Origin: Verrucomicrobiales bacterium
GTDB lineage: Bacteria > Verrucomicrobiota > Verrucomicrobiia > Verrucomicrobiales > DEV007
Direction of reading: 5' to 3'
DNA: 6,714 nucleotides
NCBI GenBank assembly: GCA_013911195.1
Contig: JACETS010000139.1
Coordinates: 1-6,714 of the forward strand
The translations under genes were made by a program, and so were the position numbers. The notes under the pieces are model-generated. The model saw only the letters and a list, made by a program, of their open reading frames with translations, did no database searches and was not told the origin of the DNA. Shown one piece after another: positions 1 through 5,407 of the stretch; within the stretch, counting starts at the first letter, position 1; each line of letters opens with the position of its first letter.

Positions 1-2
1 AT

Positions 3-2411
3 TTAATACTCGCGATTACCTCAGTTGTTTTCATGGTTAGAAACCAATGGTTCCGTATACCGGCAATGAGTATGGGAGCCTCTTATTTAGGGTTTTTCAT
101 CTGGCGATTTTTAGAAAAAAATCCGGACTTTATACTTGTAACACTTTTCCTTGGCTCTCTCTGGTTCGTTTATACCGTTGCAGTTTTCGTCTGCAAACAC
201 AAAGAATTTAGTGACAACCATAGAGCGACTTTTCTAACTCTCAATAATGCATCGCTGTTTGGCTTTATGACTTGGGAAATGTTCAAATCATCAGAAAGCA
301 ACTTCTGGATCTTAGGGTTATCAATTGGCCTTATTCTTATTGCTTGTGCTTTTATTGCCTCAAAATTTCTCAGTAAGCATACACTTACAAAAAACGCTTA
401 CCTAGTTCAGGGGCTTTCGCTAGCAACTCTGGGGCTGATGACAACAAACCAATCAGAATCAATTAAAGGCTCTATCCTCGCGGCCGAGACATTAGTCTTA
501 CTTTTTAGTTCTTCACGACTCAAAAGCATTCTGGTTCGATACGCTGCAGTCGTTGTATCCATTGCCTCTTTAACCTTCGGCTTCATTTCTATTTATAATA
601 ACAACGGAGATTATTTCATGAGCTCATTAACGATCACTGGATTCCTGTTAGCCTGTGGAATTTTATCAGCAAAGAAGATTGAAAATAAGAACAAGATTTT
701 ACTAAGGCAATTCACATCTTATTTCACTGGGGCTGCAATATTGATATTCACTGTAGCTGTATTATATCAACTCAATAATTTGGAGAATAGTGTTATTAGT
801 AGTCCTCTTTACAATTTACTTATCCTCTCCTCAATTCCCATCATTGGATGCATTTCTCATTATTTTTTGAGAATCCGTGAACTCACCCTGTTAGGCCAAA
901 TCCCTTTCGCTTTTGTAGCTGTATTTTCCTTAGATTTTATTGCTAATCAAGAATCAATCTTTCAAATAATATCAATCCTTGTACTTACACTCTGCTTCAT
1001 ACATTGGTGGAAAATTCAAGGCCATTCAATTTTGAATCCAGATGATCACAACACAAGATTATTAAAAATCCCAAGTATTATCGAAGCCTGTTATTCGGTC
1101 GTCATAGTTGCACAAATCTTTTCATGGAGCATTTCAACAACAATGGATAAAGCGTCCAATAATGAAGTTTGGTTATGGCTCGGACCCCTCCTCGCAATGG
1201 CATTAATGATCTACAGCATAGCTACAAAATTAAAATATCTAGGGGCGCTATCACAATTATTTCTTGGATTTGCTTGCCTAATTCAAATAGAAACCTGTCT
1301 AGAAGGACACAAAGAAAACCCATTATTAGCGCTGATACCAATGGCCACAATTATGGTAACACTTTTTCTGATAAAGGTTGGATCTCACAAATTCTCATCA
1401 CTAAAGGAGCAATTAAAAAAATACCTCTTAACGGTTAAAACATGCTACTCCATTTTATTTACCCTCTTGGTTATCCTATGGGTTTTAAATTATTGTCCGG
1501 ATGAATACCAGTCATTAGTAAGCATGATCTTGACTGTTACGTGCTTTCAAGTTGGAAACAAAATCTTCACCTCTCACAAAAATCTGGCCCAATACCTCAG
1601 CCTTAGTTATCTTGTTACTGGATTCCTCTATTTAGCCGGTGAACTCTCCGGCAATAATGCTTCCATATTAAGCCTAGTCGGAATTCTAGGACTAATCTCA
1701 TTTCAACAGGTTTCTAAATCATTTCAAAAATTACATTCACTATCTTACAAAGTTCAAAATCCCATAGTCATATCAACCTGTATAGCCATATTTGCATGGT
1801 GCACCGTGAAAAGCCTTGAAACACCAGAAGCATACAGGGCATTAGCAAACTTAACCCTATCAGTTGCAAGTTTATTAATTAGTACCAAAAGTTTCATTGT
1901 TCACAAAAAACAATTTTACTACCTCAGCATAAGTTTTCTTGTGGCCGGATTCTTCCATTTATTTGGTGAACTCGCTAACAAGGGAAATGAGGTCTCCATA
2001 TATAGCTTGCTGGGAATTCTAGGGCTGATGTTCTTTCAACAAGTTTCCAAATCATCAGTTAACTCATTTACAAAATCAACCGTTGCGCACAATGCCATAA
2101 TCATATCAGTCTCGATCGCCCTATTCGCTTGGTGTACCGTTAAAGTTTCCGACTTAGGAGCTGGACTTCGGTTAATTACATGGGCTGGATTGGCCGTTAT
2201 ATACTTTTTGGCAGGCATCGGCCTCAAGGAGCGATGGTATCGATTAATTGGTTTATTAATATTGGGAGTCTCTCTCTTATCTCTTGTACCTATCATCTGG
2301 GACATGTCCACAACGGTTAAAATCGCCAGTCTCTTCGTTTTAGGAGCAGTGTTTGTTGGCCTTGGTTATATTTACACTCGATACAAAGATCATATCAAAA
2401 AGTTATTATAA
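3..2411 (+). CDS. Large multi-pass membrane protein, DUF2339-like, 5'-truncated by the window edge
   Basis: The reading frame is open from the left edge: the ten codons before the first ATG (33) read LILAITSVVF without a stop, so that ATG is probably internal and the real start is outside. About 800 residues are visible, almost all of them closely packed hydrophobic segments of about 20 residues joined by very short loops, which implies well over 20 membrane helices. The last 80 residues (helices, a KERWYR loop, helices, then a short basic tail RYKDHIKKLL) resemble the end of DUF2339 proteins, large bacterial membrane proteins of unknown function. No catalytic motif is visible. Residues 498-717 (counted from the ATG at 33) form a tandem duplication, listed separately. 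The LRR gene follows on the same strand within about 50 bp, so co-transcription is possible. The membrane nature is certain; the family name is recognition from general architecture only. Confidence 0.6.
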   Translation, partial: LILAITSVVFMVRNQWFRIPAMSMGASYLGFFIWRFLEKNPDFILVTLFLGSLWFVYTVAVFVCKHKEFSDNHRATFLTLNNASLFGFMTWEMFKSSESNFWILGLSIGLILIACAFIASKFLSKHTLTKNAYLVQGLSLATLGLMTTNQSESIKGSILAAETLVLLFSSSRLKSILVRYAAVVVSIASLTFGFISIYNNNGDYFMSSLTITGFLLACGILSAKKIENKNKILLRQFTSYFTGAAILIFTVAVLYQLNNLENSVISSPLYNLLILSSIPIIGCISHYFLRIRELTLLGQIPFAFVAVFSLDFIANQESIFQIISILVLTLCFIHWWKIQGHSILNPDDHNTRLLKIPSIIEACYSVVIVAQIFSWSISTTMDKASNNEVWLWLGPLLAMALMIYSIATKLKYLGALSQLFLGFACLIQIETCLEGHKENPLLALIPMATIMVTLFLIKVGSHKFSSLKEQLKKYLLTVKTCYSILFTLLVILWVLNYCPDEYQSLVSMILTVTCFQVGNKIFTSHKNLAQYLSLSYLVTGFLYLAGELSGNNASILSLVGILGLISFQQVSKSFQKLHSLSYKVQNPIVISTCIAIFAWCTVKSLETPEAYRALANLTLSVASLLISTKSFIVHKKQFYYLSISFLVAGFFHLFGELANKGNEVSIYSLLGILGLMFFQQVSKSSVNSFTKSTVAHNAIIISVSIALFAWCTVKVSDLGAGLRLITWAGLAVIYFLAGIGLKERWYRLIGLLILGVSLLSLVPIIWDMSTTVKIASLFVLGAVFVGLGYIYTRYKDHIKKLL
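1524..2183 (+). repeat. Tandem intragenic duplication of about 110 codons in the membrane protein
   Basis: Unit 1 (1524-1850) and unit 2 (1851-2183) encode clearly alignable segments. Matching blocks are YLSLSYLVTGFLYLAGEL with YLSISFLVAGFFHLFGEL, LVGILGLISFQQVSKS with LLGILGLMFFQQVSKS, and IAIFAWCTVK with IALFAWCTVK. The offset is 327 bp at the start and 333 bp from the GILGL block onward, because unit 2 has two extra codons in the loop after GEL. DNA identity is also high over the GAATTCTAGG blocks at 1681 and 2014. An older, more diverged unit may precede unit 1. This fits growth of the protein by duplication of a helix bundle. Confidence 0.8.
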
Positions 2412-2420
2412 AACATTCAT

Positions 2421-2454
2421 TCCAATAAGTATCTTTATGAGTATGCTTATTGGA
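2421..2454 (+). promoter_or_regulatory. Strong hairpin between the membrane-protein gene and the LRR gene
   Basis: The arms TCCAATAAG (2421-2429) and CTTATTGGA (2446-2454) are perfectly complementary. The stem extends inward by one G-T pair and two A-T pairs, giving about 12 bp around a 10-nt loop. It lies 10 bp after the stop at 2411 and ends 10 nt before the ATG at 2465. There is no immediate T-run (the nearest is 2468-2472), so a classical intrinsic terminator is unlikely. It could cap the upstream mRNA or limit translation of the LRR gene, whose only weak ribosome-binding bases (TGGA, 2451-2454) are in the stem. Confidence 0.5.
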
Positions 2455-2464
2455 TTTAATCATC

Positions 2465-3238
2465 ATGTTTTTTATAACTCTAACGCTTTATGCTACGATC
2501 CATCTAAACATGACTTCTGCCATCCAGAAGGATGTTGGGGGAATAAAAAATTCTAGTTCTTTTCAAATCAAGGCATCTAAAGAATTAGAAAGTTTAGGCC
2601 TATTCATTTTCAAGGATAAAAAAAGCAATCAAATTATTGAGATTTCGGGAAACAAAAATAAAAACATTCGAGATTCCCACCTCAAGTTCATTGGAAGCTT
2701 AAAAGAAATCACTGACTTGTCATTGGAAGACACCCAAATAACTGAAGCGGGCATTCGTTATATTTCCAAACTGCCAAAGCTTGAATGGCTTAATTTATAT
2801 AAAACGAAAATTAACAATCGAAGCCTTAAGGAGATTGCTAAAATAAAATCCCTTAAACTTCTTCCTATTGGCAGCACAAAAGTGACTGATGAAGGTATGA
2901 CTCATCTATCAACAATGACACAATTAGAGTACCTAGGTCTAAGAGGAAATCTCATCACTGACATCGGAACCAGTCAACTTTCCCCATTAATAAACCTTAA
3001 AGGATTAAATTTAGCAGAGACAAAAATTACTGATGAGTCTTTAAAAAATATCTCCAAGTTCACCCACCTTCAAAACCTATGGGTCCAGAAGACTGAAGTT
3101 AGTGACAACTCCATTCCGATAATTACAAATTTTAAGAAATTAAAGAAACTTGATATCAGTGACACGAAGATTACAAACGATGGGATTACGATAATTAAAT
3201 CAAAGCTCCCTAATTGTGAAATAACCTCTGGCGATTAA
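2465..3238 (+). CDS. Leucine-rich-repeat protein with seven 24-residue repeats, probably exported
   Basis: The product has 257 residues when started at the ATG at 2465. A TTG at 2450 would add five residues, but it lies inside a hairpin stem; an in-frame TGA at 2438 bounds the frame. The N-terminus (MFFITLTLYATIHLNMTSA) looks like a short, poor signal peptide or membrane anchor. Residues 79-246 are seven successive 24-residue repeats of the form LxxLxxLxLxxTxITDxGLxxIxx, followed by a cap LPNCEITSGD. The TxITD turn and the LPxC ending are typical of LRR proteins abundant in planctomycetes and verrucomicrobia. Such solenoids bind other proteins; the partner is unknown and no other domain is present. 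Translation signals are weak. The gene converges on the HIT gene with only 7 bp between stop codons. Family call sure; export less so. Confidence 0.85.
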   Translation: MFFITLTLYATIHLNMTSAIQKDVGGIKNSSSFQIKASKELESLGLFIFKDKKSNQIIEISGNKNKNIRDSHLKFIGSLKEITDLSLEDTQITEAGIRYISKLPKLEWLNLYKTKINNRSLKEIAKIKSLKLLPIGSTKVTDEGMTHLSTMTQLEYLGLRGNLITDIGTSQLSPLINLKGLNLAETKITDESLKNISKFTHLQNLWVQKTEVSDNSIPIITNFKKLKKLDISDTKITNDGITIIKSKLPNCEITSGD

Positions 3239-3245
3239 AGTTCTA

Positions 3246-3599
3246 TTAACCTGGAGGCCAGAGTAATGGCCTACCCGCTAGTAAGTGGACATGTAGATGA
3301 GGGACAGTTTCGCCCCCGTCCTTTCCATTATTGACAACAACCCTGAAGCCTTGGTCTTCGTCAGAGAATCCTTTATCTTTTGCAATTTCTTTAGCCTTCA
3401 ATAATAAATGGCCAAGAAGAGCTTTGTCCTCGTCCATGGACTCAGCTATTCTGGGGATGGGTTTTTTAGGGATGATTAATATGTGATGCGGAGCCTGGGG
3501 AGCAATATCATTAAACGCCAAACATAAATCATCCTCATAAACAATTTCTGCAGGAATTTCCCTATCTATAATTTTCTCAAACAGGGTCTTCTCCTTCAT
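3246..3599 (-). CDS. HINT-type histidine triad (HIT) nucleotide-binding protein
   Basis: This 117-residue protein has the normal full length for the HINT branch of the HIT superfamily, small cytosolic purine nucleoside phosphoramidases and AMP-lysine hydrolases. The N-terminus carries the TLFEKIIDREIPAEIVYED motif that opens HINT proteins. It is followed by AFNDIAPQAPHHILIIPKKPI and the triad HLHVHLL at residues 101-107, whose middle histidine, H103, would be the nucleophile. The C-terminus AGRPLLWPPG matches the classical GGRxxxWPPG ending. The ATG at 3597-3599 fits the family start, although no Shine-Dalgarno sequence precedes it. The gene starts 19 bp downstream of the 185-residue ATP-cone-like gene, so the two are probably co-transcribed. 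The natural substrate cannot be told from sequence. Confidence 0.96.
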   Translation of the reverse strand: MKEKTLFEKIIDREIPAEIVYEDDLCLAFNDIAPQAPHHILIIPKKPIPRIAESMDEDKALLGHLLLKAKEIAKDKGFSDEDQGFRVVVNNGKDGGETVPHLHVHLLAGRPLLWPPG

Positions 3600-3618
3600 T
3601 GCAGAAAATGTCAGGAGA

Positions 3619-4176
3619 TTATTTTAGAACAAGACTAATTTCACCATGTCTTGTGCGAGCAAGCTCTGAAATAATGTAGTCATTAATTTCCTCAGTTAAT
3701 TCCGCACACGCGGAATTCCATCTTCCAGCTCCACACAGATGTTTTACAGCCTTACGTAGCTCACAACACATTATTTGTGACGTTCCACTCTTCTCGGTGT
3801 CTATCAATTTTTCTCTGAGTATTCTAAAAAATTCCAGCTCAAACCCCGACCCTGCTTCGTTAGCAATCTCCATTAGAGAAATACGAACTGGAGGTGGCCC
3901 TATTTCTAAAGTCCTAGCAATGTCATCACAACCCATAAAAGATAAAGCCGCCTCTATCTTTTTATATAATTCTTCTATTGTAATTGTGTTTTTTGGAAAG
4001 CGGTTCTTCAGATACTCGATAACGGCTCTTGTAATATCTCCTGCAAAAAACCAATCTTCATGACCAGCTTTTGTTGCTGCTTTAGTTATTTCGTCAGATA
4101 ACCATCTGGCTTCATAACTGACTACTTCATAATCTCCAAATTTTAATAAAGGTAATACGTTTGGCTGGCAGACCAT
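3619..4176 (-). CDS. Uncharacterised protein with a diverged ATP-cone-like N-terminal half
   Basis: I do not recognise this 185-residue protein as a named family. Residues 15-90 follow the layout of an ATP-cone, the nucleotide-sensing domain of NrdR and ribonucleotide reductases: a short strand (GDYEVVSYEARWLSDEI), a helix, an AGDITRAVIEYL helix, TITIEELYKKIEAALSFMG, then DDIARTLE. The lysine-arginine motif that binds nucleotide in true ATP-cones (VVKRDG in NrdR) is absent; VVSYEAR stands in its place. The C-terminal half (100-185) is mainly helical, with three cysteines, CC at 137-138 and C148, plus C157. It looks soluble, with no signal peptide. The start is the only ATG after an in-frame stop at 4219-4221; no Shine-Dalgarno sequence is seen. 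It lies between nrdR and the HIT gene on the same strand. A role near nucleotide metabolism or NrdR is inference from position and fold pattern. Confidence 0.75.
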   Translation of the reverse strand: MVCQPNVLPLLKFGDYEVVSYEARWLSDEITKAATKAGHEDWFFAGDITRAVIEYLKNRFPKNTITIEELYKKIEAALSFMGCDDIARTLEIGPPPVRISLMEIANEAGSGFELEFFRILREKLIDTEKSGTSQIMCCELRKAVKHLCGAGRWNSACAELTEEINDYIISELARTRHGEISLVLK

Positions 4177-4268
4177 CTTGCTGATAAGGTTGAAAAATGT
4201 TTGTTTTAATGGGGGGAATTAAAGCACATGATGGGCCAAAATGACCAATGAACGCAAGCTTATGTAAG
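4177..4268. other. Gap between nrdR and the 185-residue gene
   Basis: This stretch contains no ORF. It includes a G6 run (4211-4216) and, on the minus strand, a loose TTTAAT that could serve as a -10 element but has no good -35 partner. If the terminator at 4269-4296 is real, a promoter for the downstream pair must lie here, but I cannot place it. Confidence 0.3.
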
Positions 4269-4296
4269 AAAAAAAATACTCAGATTTATTAAATCT
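4269..4296 (-). terminator. Candidate intrinsic terminator at the end of nrdR
   Basis: Read on the minus strand, a perfect 6-bp stem AGATTT / AAATCT with a 3-nt loop (4282-4296) overlaps the nrdR stop codon. It is followed after five bases by eight consecutive T (4269-4276). The stem has a single G-C pair and is weak, so termination may be partial. If it works, it separates nrdR from the two genes downstream. Confidence 0.4.
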
Positions 4297-4751
4297 TAAG
4301 GACGCTTACCGAGAGATTCAATCTCATCAATAAATTCTCCCACATCCTGAAATTGCCTATAGACTGATGCGTACCTCACATAAGCAACTGGATCAATTCT
4401 TTCGAGCTTCGTCATCACTTTTGCGCCTAAAACCTGTGTTAAAACTTCTCTAGCTCCCTCAGATTCAAGGTCCGAAATAATACTGTCCACTGCTGTTTCC
4501 AATATTTCTATACTGACGGGCCTTTTTTCACAGGCTTTGACGAAGCCATTTAGCAGTTTATCTCTATTAAACGGCTCCCTAATCCCATCCCTCTTAACAA
4601 CCCTCATATCACCATGCTCTAAATGCTCATAAGTGGTAAAACGATGTCCACAATCAATGCATTCCCTCCTTCGGCGTACAGAAAGGCCATCCTTAGTCTC
4701 TCGTGAGTCTATGACCTTATCATTAATATTTCCACATTTTGCACAACGCAT
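4296..4751 (-). CDS. nrdR: Transcriptional repressor NrdR
   Basis: NrdR is the nucleotide-sensing repressor of ribonucleotide reductase operons. It binds NrdR boxes in their promoters and reads the ATP/dATP balance. The 151 residues match the family length. The N-terminal zinc ribbon shows MRCAKC (C3, C6) and CIDC (C31, C34), with the conserved VIDSRETKDGLSVRRRREC and HRFTTYE between and after. The ATP-cone spans about residues 49-139, with VVKRDG (51-56) as nucleotide-binding motif, and ends in the classical PVAYVRYASVYRQFQD. The ATG at 4749-4751 is preceded by GAGGGG (4757-4762) at about 5 nt spacing, a good ribosome binding site and the only clear one in the window. No ribonucleotide reductase gene is in view, so its targets are elsewhere. 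I saw no obvious NrdR box near it. Confidence 0.98.
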   Translation of the reverse strand: MRCAKCGNINDKVIDSRETKDGLSVRRRRECIDCGHRFTTYEHLEHGDMRVVKRDGIREPFNRDKLLNGFVKACEKRPVSIEILETAVDSIISDLESEGAREVLTQVLGAKVMTKLERIDPVAYVRYASVYRQFQDVGEFIDEIESLGKRP

Positions 4752-4859
4752 GGTAACCCCTCAATAAGAACCAACCTATCGACCACAGTCAACGACCAAG
4801 ATGAAATAATCAATAAATGACTTAATCAACGGTTAAGGATAGGAAATTATTATTAAATT

Positions 4860-4921
4860 AAAATTATGGATAATTTAATGATTTCCATAATAAATAAGAA
4901 TTTTATGCTATCCATAATTTT
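4860..4921. repeat. 13-bp perfect inverted repeat with a third internal octamer copy
   Basis: The left arm AAAATTATGGATA (4860-4872) and right arm TATCCATAATTTT (4909-4921) are exact reverse complements, separated by 36 bp. The core TCCATAAT occurs forward at 4884-4891 and 4911-4918 and reversed at 4863-4870. The arrangement resembles paired operator sites; the protein that would bind is unknown. Confidence 0.6.
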
Positions 4922-4948
4922 TCATCGAAACTTGCAAATTGATATCTA

Positions 4949-4977
4949 TTCGCAAAGTTTAGTTAACGAATTATAAA
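4949..4977 (+). promoter_or_regulatory. Candidate promoter of the SnoaL-like gene
   Basis: TTCGCA (4949-4954, four of six matches to TTGACA) is followed after 17 bp by TATAAA (4972-4977, five of six matches to TATAAT). Transcription would start near 4985, about 40 nt before the ATG at 5027. The -35 element lies in the right arm of the imperfect hairpin 4928-4960, and the -10 lies inside the palindrome 4968-4980, so a bound regulator could block it. Such matches are easy to find in AT-rich DNA. Confidence 0.35.
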
Positions 4978-5026
4978 TTCCGTGAATTAATCGAAATTAA
5001 CTTTTTTATTACCATCTTAATTATCT

Positions 5027-5395
5027 ATGTCATTCCCTATTCTCGAAACTTGGAGTAATGCAGTGAACTCGCATAACATTGAAGACGTTCTTTCTCTTTA
5101 TAATCAGGATGCCGTTCTTGTAGCAACTTTTTCACCAGTTCCATTAACCTCTAGCGAAAGCATTAAAAGTTACTTTGAGAATTTATTCTCGAATCCTGGT
5201 GCTGGGGTCATATTTGATTACGAATCAATCAACTCACAAAAGTTAGGTGAAAGCCTAGAAATATTAAGTGGTTTGTATACTTTTTTGAAAGAAGAAGATG
5301 GCAATCAAGTCAAAGTCGCCGCAAGATTCACCTATTTAATCGACACATCTTCAGATTCACCGATCAACCACCACCATTCTTCGCAGCTGCCCTAG
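5027..5395 (+). CDS. SnoaL/NTF2-like fold protein, CaMKII-association-domain type
   Basis: The 122-residue product has the size and pattern of the cone-shaped NTF2-like superfamily. The opening helix ILETWSNAVNSHNIEDVLSLYNQDAVLVATFSP is the usual signature, followed by the SSESIKSYFENLF helix and then beta strands (SLEILSGLYTFLK, QVKVAARFTYLID). The ending INHHHSSQLP matches the HHHSSxxP tail of the COG4875-like subgroup related to the association domain of calmodulin-dependent kinase II. These proteins form small oligomers with a pocket; members bind small molecules or act as enzymes, and the ligand here is unknown. No signal peptide is present, so it should be cytosolic. The ATG at 5027 is the first after an in-frame stop (5018-5020) and matches the family start; no Shine-Dalgarno sequence precedes it. 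The gene is divergent from nrdR and convergent with the CAP gene. Confidence 0.85.
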   Translation: MSFPILETWSNAVNSHNIEDVLSLYNQDAVLVATFSPVPLTSSESIKSYFENLFSNPGAGVIFDYESINSQKLGESLEILSGLYTFLKEEDGNQVKVAARFTYLIDTSSDSPINHHHSSQLP

Positions 5396-5407
5396 ACATC
5401 AGAGATG

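Larger units (their letters stand above)
4752..5026. promoter_or_regulatory. AT-rich divergent control region between nrdR and the SnoaL-like gene
   Basis: This 275-bp stretch has no gene. Its right two thirds are strikingly AT-rich and contain several dyads: a 13-bp perfect inverted repeat (4860-4872 with 4909-4921), a local palindrome AAATTATGGATAATTT (4861-4876), three copies of the octamer TCCATAAT, an imperfect hairpin (4928-4960) and a palindrome GAATTataAATTC (4968-4980). It must hold the promoters of both divergent genes. The dyads suggest binding of one or more dimeric regulators, but simple AT-richness also produces such matches. Confidence 0.5.

Noticed and set aside
1169..1438. 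89-residue + strand ORF in another frame of the membrane-protein gene
   Set aside because: It is fully inside the long membrane-protein frame and its composition looks random.
2036..2311. 91-residue - strand ORF inside the membrane-protein gene
   Set aside because: It lies wholly antisense to the conserved C-terminal helices of the membrane protein and has no domain pattern.
2353..2556. 67-residue + strand ORF overlapping both the membrane-protein end and the LRR start
   Set aside because: It overlaps two better-supported genes in another frame, and its tail has no recognisable pattern; the LRR frame gives a sensible N-terminus and repeats.
3255..3272. Hairpin AGGCCA / TGGCCT after the LRR stop as a terminator
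   Set aside because: It lies in the HIT codons for the conserved GRPLLWPP ending and has no following T-run; the match is probably imposed by coding.
3797..4063. 88-residue + strand ORF opposite the 185-residue gene
   Set aside because: It is an antisense shadow with no start signal or family resemblance, and the minus-strand gene has coherent helices and operon spacing.
4765..4792. Minus-strand TTGACT and TCTTAT with 17-bp spacing as the nrdR promoter
   Set aside because: Transcription would begin at or after the Shine-Dalgarno GAGGGG, leaving no usable leader, so this pair is probably chance.
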